DNA of 64,000 bases from JAFLCL01 sp964502175 (lineage in GTDB: Bacteria; Myxococcota_A; Polyangia; Polyangiales; Sandaracinaceae): positions 1-64,000 of the forward strand of contig CAZCVE010000047.1 of the NCBI GenBank assembly GCA_964502175.1, given 5' to 3'. Shown here one piece after another: positions 1 to 7,712 of this stretch. Made by a program: the position numbers and the translations under genes. The notes under the pieces are model-generated. The model searched no databases. It was given only the letters and a program-made list of their open reading frames with translations, and had not been told where the DNA came from. How positions within the stretch are numbered: the first letter of the stretch is position 1; each line of letters opens with the position of its first letter.

Positions 1-727
1 GCTCGACGGCGCAGCGAGCCGCCACGCAAGGGCGGTCTTCATGCAGCGGATACGTGGGCACGCTCAGCACGAGGTCGGCCATGCCGCTCTCGCCGCCGCC
101 GCGGGGGTTCGCGTCGAACACGCACGTCGCGCGACCGCCGGGCACGGTGCCGATCTCGATCTGATCGATGCAGCCGCCGCAGCCGGCGTCGTCGATGAAC
201 CACGAGAAGGTGACGGACACGGCGCCCCCGCTCCTCACGACGCCGACCGGTCCGCCGCGCATCACGCTCGCGCCCGAGATGCGGATCGCCTCTCCAGCGA
301 CGGTGTCGCCGAGCGTCGGCGCGGTCGCTCCGCACGGCCAGGGATCGCACGGGTCACGCAGGCCATCGCCGTCGTCGTCGGGACCGTTGCAGCCGGTGTC
401 GGGCGCGCTCCACGCGTCAGGCGGCGTGTACACATCGAGGGGCGCCGGCACATCGAGGGGCGCCGGCACATCGAGGGGCGGAGGCACATCGACGGGCGCG
501 GGCGCATCGACGGTTGTCGGCGAATCGAGCACGGCGATCGGCGCGTCGAGCGATGGGTCCACCCACGCGTCGAGCCGCGCATCGAGACCGCGGGCGTCTT
601 CGGAGCGGACGCTCGCGTCTTGCTCCGACGTGAGCGCCGAGCGGTCGACGAGACAGCCCGACGTCGCGATCAGCAGCGCCGACGTGGACGCCGAAGCGAC
701 GAGCCAGACGACGCGGGAGGAGCGCAT
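1..727 (-). CDS. Secreted lipoprotein with Asp/Pro-rich linker, 3' end beyond window
   Basis: The gene starts at 727 and runs off the left edge, leaving 242 visible residues. The N-terminus is a lipoprotein signal peptide: two Arg around residues 2-5, a hydrophobic stretch, then the lipobox ATSGC with Cys25. A linker of repeated LDVPAP units (about residues 75-100) follows, then a short Asp-rich, Ca-binding-like stretch (DDDGDG) and a Cys-containing globular part with a CGGC motif. The role is unknown; it is probably anchored to a membrane and exposed. The start lies 7 bases downstream of the deformylase stop, so it is the last visible gene of a J-like/deformylase/lipoprotein transcript. Open reading and signal peptide are seen directly; location is inferred. 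Confidence 0.75.
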   Translation of the reverse strand, partial: MRSSRVVWLVASASTSALLIATSGCLVDRSALTSEQDASVRSEDARGLDARLDAWVDPSLDAPIAVLDSPTTVDAPAPVDVPPPLDVPAPLDVPAPLDVYTPPDAWSAPDTGCNGPDDDGDGLRDPCDPWPCGATAPTLGDTVAGEAIRISGASVMRGGPVGVVRSGGAVSVTFSWFIDDAGCGGCIDQIEIGTVPGGRATCVFDANPRGGGESGMADLVLSVPTYPLHEDRPCVAARCAVE

Positions 728-734
728 GCGGCGC

Positions 735-1241
735 TCACTCCGCTGCGTGCTTGATCATCTGACGGTGCACGAGGCGGCGCTTGATGAGGCCGAGGTGGTC
801 GACCATCAGCTTGCCGTCGAGGTGATCGTTCTCGTGCTGGATCGCGATCGCGAGCAGGCCATCGGCCTCGAGCTCGAAGGGCTTTCCCTCGCGGTCCTGC
901 GCGCGCACCTTCACGCGCTCGGCGCGATCGATCTCTTCGTGCACGCCCGGGAACGACAAGCAGCCCTCTTCCCAGCGCACGTCGCCGACGCGCTCGAGGA
1001 TCTCGGGGTTCACGAAGACGCGCAGATCGGAAGGCTCGTCGTCGCCCGTCGCGACGTCGATGATGAAGAGGCGCTTGGCTTCGCCGATCTGCGTCGCGGC
1101 CAGACCCACACCGGGCGCCGCGTACATGGTCTCGGCCATGTCCTCGACGAGCTTCTGGAAGTCGGCCCCGAAGTCCGTGACGGGCAGGCCGGGATCGCGC
1201 AGGCGCTTGTCGGGGTAGTGGAGGATCGTGCGGATCGCCAT
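735..1241 (-). CDS. def: Peptide deformylase
   Basis: Removes the N-formyl group from the initiator methionine of new proteins in the cytoplasm, using a bound metal ion (known for the family). All three family signatures are present in the 168-residue protein: GVGLAATQ (residues 44-51), EGCLS with the metal ligand Cys94, and QHENDH with ligands His136 and His140 and catalytic Glu137. The length is normal for bacterial deformylases. I chose the ATG at 1241 because it gives the standard N-terminus; a longer open frame upstream is arginine-rich and not conserved-looking. It sits 65 bases downstream of the J-like regulator and 7 bases before the lipoprotein gene. No methionyl-tRNA formyltransferase gene, its common neighbour, is in view. 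Confidence 0.95.
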   Translation of the reverse strand: MAIRTILHYPDKRLRDPGLPVTDFGADFQKLVEDMAETMYAAPGVGLAATQIGEAKRLFIIDVATGDDEPSDLRVFVNPEILERVGDVRWEEGCLSFPGVHEEIDRAERVKVRAQDREGKPFELEADGLLAIAIQHENDHLDGKLMVDHLGLIKRRLVHRQMIKHAAE

Positions 1242-1306
1242 GGGACCTCGGAGATGCGGTGTCGTCTCTATGAGGCGCCGCCCCAGCCTGGGCAAGCGAG
1301 CGGCCG

Positions 1307-3877
1307 TCAGGTGGGCGGGGCTTCGAGGCCCTTGGCCGCCTCGAGACCCTTGGCCCCCTCGAGACCCTTGGCGTAGCGGCGTCGCTGTCGCGGATCGGCG
1401 AGCACGTCGGCGGCGTCGTCGAGCACCGAGAGGATGCGCGTGCGATCGGCCTCGAGCCGCGCCAGGCCGAGGTCCGCGAGGGGCCACGCGAGCAGCTCGG
1501 CGCGCAGGCGGTAGTGCGCTTCGACCACGGCGGAGCCGTCCGAGTCCTTCGGGATGCCGAGCACCTCGAAGTAGTCCGCGCGATCGGCGCGCTCTCGCAG
1601 CGACGTGATCGCCCGCTCGGCGCGCGCGTCGAGATCGGTGTGCGCGAGCGAGGTCGCGGCCGACAGCGTCGTGATCTCGAGGCCGCCGAGCTGCGCGATC
1701 GCGAAGATGGCGCCCACGAGCCCGGGCTCGTCGGGCGCGGCTGCGAGGAGGGCTGCCATCGTCGTCGGCGACGTGGCGGTCTCGTGACGCAGGAGCCACG
1801 CGAGCTCGCGCGGCGCCTCCACCGCGTCGAGCACGCGCTCGAGCGACGGCGCGCGCGACACCTCGAGGCGCGAGAGCTTCTCGAAGCGAGACACGGTCGG
1901 ATCGTCCGGGCCCGACACGAAGTGCGACGCCACGCGATCGGCGCCGAGGCCTCGGCGCGCGAGCTCGATCAACGTGGCGACGAGGGAGCGCTGCGTGACG
2001 CGCGTCTGGTTCTCGCCGCGCATGTCGACGCGCGGATCGATCGCGAAGGCCCCGCGCGCCTTCACGATCACTTCGGCCAGCGCCGACTCGTCGGCGAGAC
2101 GGCTCGCGCGCTCGAGCGCGAACGTCGGCTCCGCGCGCGAGGCCTCGGTGGCGTGCGCTGCGCCGAGGCTCGCGCTCAGCACGCGATGCAGCATGCGACG
2201 ACGAAGCTCGACGAAGCCCTCGCCGTGCACGTTCGCGAGCTCGCCTCGCGAGAGCGTGAGCACGACGGGCTTGTCTTCGACGCGCAGCGTGAGCACGACG
2301 TCGAGGCGTCCGAGCGCGAGCTGTCCGACGAGCGCGAGGGCGCCGAGGGGCGCGAGCTCTCCACGTTCGCTCGAGACGAGCGCGACCCGAGGCGGCGGCT
2401 GCGATGGGCGCAAGGCGACATCCTCTCTTCCAGAGTCTTTCGGTGCGGGGGCCTCGCTCACGTAGGGGCGAGGCGGCGCGAGCTGCGCGTCCGCGCTCGA
2501 GCGAGTGCTGCCGTCGGGCGGCTCGGGAGGACGCTTCGACATGCTCGTCGGCGTGCCCGGTGAGGTCTTGGGGCGGTTCTCGTCGGAGTCTTCACGCGGA
2601 GACGAGCCTTCGCGCGGAGACGAGCCCTCGCTCCCGGCGGCTTCGTTCCGCGAGGGCGTGGGCTCGGGCGCGCGCTCGTTCGCCCGCTCGTTCGCCCGCT
2701 CGTTCGCCCGCTCGTTCGATCGTGCGCGAGGCTCGTCGCCGCGCACACCACCCGCGCCTACGAACGTGAGCTCGAGATCGACGCGCTCGGGCTCGTCGAC
2801 CGCGAGCGAGAGCGCCTCGAGGAAGTCGTCGGGGATCAGATCTCGCGCCGCGTCTTCGCCTCGCGGGATCGACACGTCGATCGGCGGACGCTCGGGAAAC
2901 ACGCGCCGATCGGCGTCGTAGAGGATCTTCCGGAGCTCGTCGCTGATCGACGCGACGACGAAGAGCTGAGAGGTGCTCGGCACCGAGCCGGTGCCGACCG
3001 AGCCTGCAGACGACGCGATCCCCGAGCCCGTGCCGGGACCCGATCCAGGCGCTGACCCGGGCCCGCTCCCGACACCGCTCCCGGCACCACTTCCGACACC
3101 GCTGCCACTCCCCGATCCGCTGCCCGATCCGCTGCCGGGCTGGCTGCCGGGCTGGCTGCCCGGCTGGCTCGCAGGAATCACGCTGTCGCGACGCTCACCG
3201 GGGCTCGAGCCGGTGCGTCGTCGCACCGCGTCGGCGTTGTCGAACACCGCGCTCAGCTGCGCCTCACCGACCGAAGGGGACGGCACGATCTCCGAGACCT
3301 GCCGGTGCTCGTGACCCTCGGGCGGCTCGGACGGCGGCTCGGCCTGTCCCGCGGAGCGCTGGTGATCCTTGTGCACCACGCCCACCGGCTCGTCGGACAG
3401 CTCCCGATCGCCCGACTGCGTGCGCCACTCTCCCGCGCCGAGCTCGCTCTTCTGCGCGAGCTCCATCGTGAGCTCGACGCGCCGCTCGCGCGACGGATCG
3501 GGCGGCGGGCTCTTGCGCGTGATGCGACGGAGCACGTCCGCGATGCGCGTCGGCGTCGCGTCCTTGACGAGCACGTGCTCCGCGCCGAAGCCGGGGCCTT
3601 CTTGGAACGGTCCCGTTCCTTCCGGCGTGCCGAGGAGCAGCACCGGCGTGCTGGGCCGCGCGCCGTCGTCGCGGAGCGAACGCAAGATGCCGAGCACGCC
3701 GGGCGCGTCGCCGCGCAAGAGCACCGCGTCGGCCTGCGTGTGCACGATCTCGTCGAGCGGCACCACCGTGGCGTCGATGCCGAGGCCCACGAGCGCGTCG
3801 GCGATGCGCTGAGGCAGCTCGACCACGGTGCCTCCGGCATCGGCGATCTCGACGCGAAGCGTGGACGACTCGGACAC
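1307..3877 (-). CDS. Large regulator with degenerate receiver-like N-terminus and J-like C-terminus
   Basis: An 856-residue protein of unknown job. Residues 1-125 look like a response-regulator receiver fold (alternating beta strands, LVKDATP near the end as in LxKP), but the phospho-acceptor Asp position reads LLRGD, so phosphorylation is doubtful. The middle is low complexity: GSQPGS, GSGSGS and four ERAN units. A more ordered region (about 520-760) follows, and residues 765-840 resemble a J domain (YFEVLGIPKDSD ... DPRQRRRYAKG) without the HPD tripeptide needed to stimulate Hsp70. The tail is three KGLEA-type repeats. The start is GTG at 3877, only 30 bases from the divergent lipoprotein gene. 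Domain readings are by eye and moderately sure. Confidence 0.7.
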   Translation of the reverse strand: MSESSTLRVEIADAGGTVVELPQRIADALVGLGIDATVVPLDEIVHTQADAVLLRGDAPGVLGILRSLRDDGARPSTPVLLLGTPEGTGPFQEGPGFGAEHVLVKDATPTRIADVLRRITRKSPPPDPSRERRVELTMELAQKSELGAGEWRTQSGDRELSDEPVGVVHKDHQRSAGQAEPPSEPPEGHEHRQVSEIVPSPSVGEAQLSAVFDNADAVRRRTGSSPGERRDSVIPASQPGSQPGSQPGSGSGSGSGSGSGVGSGAGSGVGSGPGSAPGSGPGTGSGIASSAGSVGTGSVPSTSQLFVVASISDELRKILYDADRRVFPERPPIDVSIPRGEDAARDLIPDDFLEALSLAVDEPERVDLELTFVGAGGVRGDEPRARSNERANERANERANERAPEPTPSRNEAAGSEGSSPREGSSPREDSDENRPKTSPGTPTSMSKRPPEPPDGSTRSSADAQLAPPRPYVSEAPAPKDSGREDVALRPSQPPPRVALVSSERGELAPLGALALVGQLALGRLDVVLTLRVEDKPVVLTLSRGELANVHGEGFVELRRRMLHRVLSASLGAAHATEASRAEPTFALERASRLADESALAEVIVKARGAFAIDPRVDMRGENQTRVTQRSLVATLIELARRGLGADRVASHFVSGPDDPTVSRFEKLSRLEVSRAPSLERVLDAVEAPRELAWLLRHETATSPTTMAALLAAAPDEPGLVGAIFAIAQLGGLEITTLSAATSLAHTDLDARAERAITSLRERADRADYFEVLGIPKDSDGSAVVEAHYRLRAELLAWPLADLGLARLEADRTRILSVLDDAADVLADPRQRRRYAKGLEGAKGLEAAKGLEAPPT

Positions 3878-3883
3878 GCGGCC

Positions 3884-3896
3884 GTTGTACTACAAC
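3884..3896. promoter_or_regulatory. 13-bp perfect palindrome in divergent gap
   Basis: GTTGTA-C-TACAAC is a perfect 6-bp inverted repeat centred in the 30-base gap between two divergent genes. It is unusually AT-rich for this DNA. A shared operator or an overlapping -10 region is possible; there is no direct evidence of binding. Confidence 0.35.
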
Positions 3897-3907
3897 CGGC
3901 CCTCCCG

Positions 3908-4483
3908 ATGCGTTCGTTCCTCACGATCTCGGCGCTCTCCCTCGCGCTCTCCGGCTGCACCTGCGGCCCGCCCGACGCGGGATCGAGCGCGCGCCGCGAG
4001 GCGACCGAGGGCGACGAAGCGCGCGCCGCGATCGCCTACACGCTCGACGAGCCCGCGCCTCCGCGCGAGGCCTTCACGTCGGTCACGGGCGCCGAGGCGA
4101 TCACGGCGCTCGCGGACGCCAGCCGCGCCGGCAGCTGGTCGGGCCTGCGTCGTGGTCAGGCCGAGCGACGCAGCGCCGGCAACTTCCTCTGTCGCCTCGA
4201 GACTCTCTACGGCCGCGCTCCGATCGCGCTGCCGAGCCGCGTCGCGTTCGTGCTCCGCGACGAAGAGAGCGGTGTCGTGCTCACCGCGGTGGCCGACGCG
4301 AGCGGGCCCTCCTTCGGCGCGGTCGTGCCTCGGATCGCCGAGGAGCTCGACCCGAACGCGCAGACCGCAGCCGCCAACGTCGCGCTCGCGCTCGCGCGCC
4401 TCGTCGACGCGACCGCTCCGCGCGACTGCACCTACACCATCGCAGGCACGGACGTCGGCGTGCGCGACGGCCAGTACTTCTGA
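3908..4483 (+). CDS. Small lipoprotein of unknown function
   Basis: 191 residues. The start ATG at 3908 opens directly into a signal peptide with lipobox ALSGC (Cys17), followed by a second Cys and a short charged linker. The mature part has two more Cys residues (in FLCRLE and PRDCTYT), which could form a disulfide, and no family I recognise. It is transcribed away from the J-like regulator and ends in front of a strong hairpin shared with the convergent sigma-factor gene. Membrane anchoring is inferred from the lipobox; the rest is unknown. Confidence 0.7.
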   Translation: MRSFLTISALSLALSGCTCGPPDAGSSARREATEGDEARAAIAYTLDEPAPPREAFTSVTGAEAITALADASRAGSWSGLRRGQAERRSAGNFLCRLETLYGRAPIALPSRVAFVLRDEESGVVLTAVADASGPSFGAVVPRIAEELDPNAQTAAANVALALARLVDATAPRDCTYTIAGTDVGVRDGQYF

Positions 4484-4492
4484 CGAGATCCT

Positions 4493-4510
4493 GAGGGGCC
4501 GGGGCCCCTC
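4493..4510. terminator. Bidirectional hairpin between convergent genes
   Basis: GAGGGGCC and GGCCCCTC form a perfect GC-only stem between the stops of the lipoprotein gene (4483) and the sigma-factor gene (4516). It lacks a clear T-run on either side, as is common in very GC-rich genomes, so its strength as an intrinsic terminator is uncertain. Confidence 0.5.
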
Positions 4511-4515
4511 GCCGA

Positions 4516-5418
4516 CTACACAGTGGGCGCGAGGAGCGCCAACGCCATCTCGAGGCTCGGGCTCTCGCGGTCGGCGATCGGCGTCTTCAGCGCGGCGGCG
4601 GCCTTCTGCATCGGCAGGGGCGTCGGATCCTTGCGGGGCGTGACCGCGGCGGGCATGCCCTTCTCTGCGAAGTACGCGTGGATGGCCTCGCGCATCTGCT
4701 TGCGCGACTCGTGGATGCGCCACGCGACGGTGCCCTCGGTGGTCTCGAGCACGACCGCGGCCTCGGGGTAGCTCAGGCCCTGCATCATCGTGAGCGCGAC
4801 GGTGGTGCGCAGGAGCGGCGACAGGCGATCGAAGGCCTTCACGAGGCAGACGTAGGTCTCACGCAGCTCGAGCGCGCGGCCCGGATCACCACCCGAGTCG
4901 ACCGCGATGGCGACCACGACGCGCGGGTCGTCGAGGTCCGCCGTGCGACGACGCGCCTGATCGCGGCGCACGTTGAGCGCGCGGTTCAGCGCGATGCGGT
5001 AGAGCCACGTGAAGAACTCCGAGCGTCCCTCGAAGCGCTCCATGTTCCGGAAGGCGCGCACGAACGCGTCCTGCGTGATGTCGTCGGCGTCGCTCGGGCT
5101 GCCGGTCATGTGGAGCGCGAGGGCGAAGATGCGGTGGCGGTAGCGCTTCACGAGCGCCTCGAACGCGCGCGGGTCGCCGCGGCGTGCGCCCTCGACGAGC
5201 GCGTCGGCCTCGCGCGAGACCTGCGTGATCTCCGCCTCGAGGCGCTCCGTCGGCTCGGCCCCGCTGATCGCTCCTCCGAGCCCCGGCTGGCGGCCAGGCA
5301 CCGGCGGCGGACCCGCGCGTCGCACGCCCTGCTGGGCGCGTCGCGGGATCGGGGGCGGCAGTCGCTTCTCCATGTGCGGCTTGAGACCCACGACGAGGCA
5401 TGGGTTTGGGTGGATCAT
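4516..5418 (-). CDS. ECF-type RNA polymerase sigma factor
   Basis: A 300-residue extracytoplasmic-function type sigma factor. Region 2 spans about residues 88-155 (DADDITQDAFVRAF, then FFTWLYRIALNRALN), and region 4 spans about 190-245 (LSPLLRTTVALTMMQGLSYPEA, then TEGTVAWRIHESRKQM with the helix-turn-helix). A Pro-rich N-terminal extension of roughly 70 residues and a C-terminal extension of about 50 make it longer than the usual 170-200. I prefer the ATG at 5418, which has GGGAG about 8 bases upstream; an internal ATG at 5373 has no such site. No anti-sigma gene adjoins it, so how it is held in check cannot be read here. The upstream gene on the same strand is a membrane protein. Confidence 0.9.
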   Translation of the reverse strand: MIHPNPCLVVGLKPHMEKRLPPPIPRRAQQGVRRAGPPPVPGRQPGLGGAISGAEPTERLEAEITQVSREADALVEGARRGDPRAFEALVKRYRHRIFALALHMTGSPSDADDITQDAFVRAFRNMERFEGRSEFFTWLYRIALNRALNVRRDQARRRTADLDDPRVVVAIAVDSGGDPGRALELRETYVCLVKAFDRLSPLLRTTVALTMMQGLSYPEAAVVLETTEGTVAWRIHESRKQMREAIHAYFAEKGMPAAVTPRKDPTPLPMQKAAAALKTPIADRESPSLEMALALLAPTV

Positions 5419-5492
5419 GCCTGCTCCCGCGGGCGGAGTGCGCGGCGATCACCAAACCCCAATGTTCCTGGGGGGATGAGCCGGTCTAGGGA

Positions 5493-6653
5493 TCACTCGA
5501 GGTCCACGACCTCGAGCTCTTCGGACGGGTCCGGGAGCGCGATGTCGTCCGGGGAGACCGGCTGGCCGTTGGCGTAGTAGCGCTCGATCTCCGTCATGAT
5601 CCGCCGCCGCACGCCCACGTCGGGTGGCAGCACGACGACGAGCGTGAGGCCCACGTGGCCGCCCGAGACGCGCGCGACGTCCGTCACGAGCACGCGCGTC
5701 GCGCCGGCGGTGCGGAGCCGCTGCACGAAGGCTGCGTTGCGATCCACGTCGCGGCCGAGCATCGCTCCGGGTCGATCGAGGAACGCCTCCACGGGCACCG
5801 CGTCGGCGAGGAGCGACGCGCGGTTCTCGGCCTGCATCGCCTCGATCTCGGCAGGCGAGGGCGGCGCCGTCGCGTCCGAGAACGCCCACGCGCAGCGGCC
5901 GACGCGCAGGACGAGGAAGAGGATGCTGACGCCCGAGAAGCAGCCGAGGCCGCGCACCCACCCAGGCAGGCCGAAGCTGATCGACGGCATCGAGAAGCCC
6001 GACGCCTTCTCGGGCTCGGCGGCCACGGGCGGGGGCGGCGCTTCGATCAGCGAGCGTCGATCGGTCCCCGACGGCGGGGTCGGCTTGGGCTTGGGCGCGC
6101 GCGCCCGCTCGGCGTCGGGGTCGAACGCCAGCTCCAGGCTGCCGCCTGCGGACGCGAGCGGATCGAAGGGATCGAGGCTCGCGTCGGTCTTCGTCGCCAC
6201 GTCGGCGCTGCTCGGCGCGTCGAACGACGGCACGGGCAAGCCCGATCCGCTCGATCGCGCCGTCCGTGGCGGCGCTTCGATCGCGGGCCCGCTGCCGCGC
6301 GCGCTCCGGGTCGGCGGCGCGATGGGCAGCGCGAGCCCGGGCCCGCTCGTGTGCGCGTCGATCGTCGGCAGCCCCGGCGAGCTGCGCACGGCGGGGCGCG
6401 GCGCGCCGGGCGCGCTCCCTCGAACGTCGCCCTTGTGAGGCCGGAGCTCCACCTTCGCGCCGATCGCGCGGAGGGCGGTCGCGATCTCGTCCGCGTCTCT
6501 CTGCGGCGCGTTGCGACGCACGGCGCGCGGGATGGTCTGGTAGATCGCCATCGCGCGCGCCTGGTCGATCCCGAACACGCGCTGGAGCGCTGCGACGGGA
6601 TCTCCTCCAGGCGCGAAGCTCTGGATCCAGATGTCGACGCCACCACCGCTCAT
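5493..6653 (-). CDS. Membrane protein with L7/L12-C-terminal-like N-terminal domain
   Basis: 386 residues. The first 70 residues (VFGIDQARAMAIYQTIPRAV ... ALRAIGAKVEL) have the helix-strand pattern and wording of the ribosomal L7/L12 C-terminal-like domain seen in other myxobacterial proteins (recalled, not searched). A Pro/Ser-rich linker of about 150 residues follows, then one transmembrane segment at about 232-254, and a soluble C-terminal domain of about 130 residues. The N-terminal domain is probably cytoplasmic and the C-terminal one periplasmic. Function is unknown. It lies 74 bases upstream of the sigma-factor gene on the same strand, with a weak hairpin (5457-5473) between them. Confidence 0.65.
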   Translation of the reverse strand: MSGGGVDIWIQSFAPGGDPVAALQRVFGIDQARAMAIYQTIPRAVRRNAPQRDADEIATALRAIGAKVELRPHKGDVRGSAPGAPRPAVRSSPGLPTIDAHTSGPGLALPIAPPTRSARGSGPAIEAPPRTARSSGSGLPVPSFDAPSSADVATKTDASLDPFDPLASAGGSLELAFDPDAERARAPKPKPTPPSGTDRRSLIEAPPPPVAAEPEKASGFSMPSISFGLPGWVRGLGCFSGVSILFLVLRVGRCAWAFSDATAPPSPAEIEAMQAENRASLLADAVPVEAFLDRPGAMLGRDVDRNAAFVQRLRTAGATRVLVTDVARVSGGHVGLTLVVVLPPDVGVRRRIMTEIERYYANGQPVSPDDIALPDPSEELEVVDLE

Positions 6654-6698
6654 CGGGGGCGAACGATACGCGCGCCGTCCCCAGCAAGGGAAGCGCGT

Positions 6699-7712
6699 TC
6701 ACTCGCAGAGGTGTCGAACGCAACGCCGGTCGTCGCTGCAGTCGTTGGTGTCCTCGCACACACGTTCGCAGCGACCCTCCAGGCAGCGATCGAACTCGTC
6801 GCTCGTCCCGCAGTCACGAGGGCTCGTGCACCGGCGCGGCACGCTCGACAGCTCGACGACCAGCCAACCCGCGAACAGCAGGAGCGGTGCGATCGCGATC
6901 AGCGCGAAGGGGGCCCACGGCGGGAGCCAGCGACGCCGCTCTCCGCGATCGATGAGCGCAGCCTCGAAGCACTCGCGCTGGGTCGGCTCGAGGCGCGCCG
7001 CGATCCACGCCGCCTCCCCGCGCTTGCCGTGCCGCTCGCGGACACCCACCTGGTACGCGAGCGCGTACGCCATCTCTGCGACGGTGAGGTAGCCTCGCTG
7101 CGAGTGGCGCCACTGCATGCCGCCGAGCGAACGACCCTCCAGGCTCTCCGAGCGGTAGACGTACGCACTGTTGGCGGTGAGGAGACCGAAGCCGAGGAAG
7201 ACCGTCGTGAGGTCGGTCATCTCTTCGTCGAGATCGCGCTCTTCGATCGCGATCCCGTGAGCCTGTCGGTACGCGTGGGCGACCTCGTGACACATGGTGC
7301 CGACGACGCTTGCTGCGTCTTCGAGGCCATCGAGATCGATGCCAAAGAAGCAGACGCGCGTCTCCGGATCGATGCCTGCGAACCACGCGGCGGTCCCGTC
7401 GTGCCAGGCGCTGGTGGAGACCACGCCGGGGACGTCGAGCGCACGGTCGCGACCGTGCAGGAAGCCGACCATCTCGACCTCGTGATCGGCCATTCCCGCG
7501 TGTCGGAGCACACGCCGCGTGAGGCGTGCCGCGCCCTCGGTCGTCGGCTCCCACGCGTCGGGGAAGTCGCGATCGCCTGGTTCCAAGATGCGCCCGTGCA
7601 CGAACGTCGCGTCACCCCTCCTGCGGCGAAGCGCCTCGAGCCCTTCGAGGATGAACACGCGTCGTTCGAGCGTGGGTAGGACGGGTGACCCGTTGCTGTC
7701 CGCCTCAGCCAT
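6699..7712 (-). CDS. Membrane-anchored HExxH metallopeptidase-like protein with Cys-rich tail
   Basis: 337 residues. A zincin-type motif CHEVAHAYRQ places His142, Glu143 and His146, and a downstream DEEMTDLTTVFLGFG (about 161-175) offers a third acidic ligand. Residues 265-288 form one transmembrane segment, followed by a short Cys-rich tail of paired cysteines (CTSPRDC, CEDTNDC) that should be outside the cytoplasm if the peptidase-like domain is inside. Its ATG at 7712 overlaps the end of the Clp/RF2-like gene by 8 bases, so the two are probably translated together. Zinc binding and proteolysis are inferred from the motif only; substrate is unknown. Confidence 0.7.
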   Translation of the reverse strand: MAEADSNGSPVLPTLERRVFILEGLEALRRRRGDATFVHGRILEPGDRDFPDAWEPTTEGAARLTRRVLRHAGMADHEVEMVGFLHGRDRALDVPGVVSTSAWHDGTAAWFAGIDPETRVCFFGIDLDGLEDAASVVGTMCHEVAHAYRQAHGIAIEERDLDEEMTDLTTVFLGFGLLTANSAYVYRSESLEGRSLGGMQWRHSQRGYLTVAEMAYALAYQVGVRERHGKRGEAAWIAARLEPTQRECFEAALIDRGERRRWLPPWAPFALIAIAPLLLFAGWLVVELSSVPRRCTSPRDCGTSDEFDRCLEGRCERVCEDTNDCSDDRRCVRHLCE

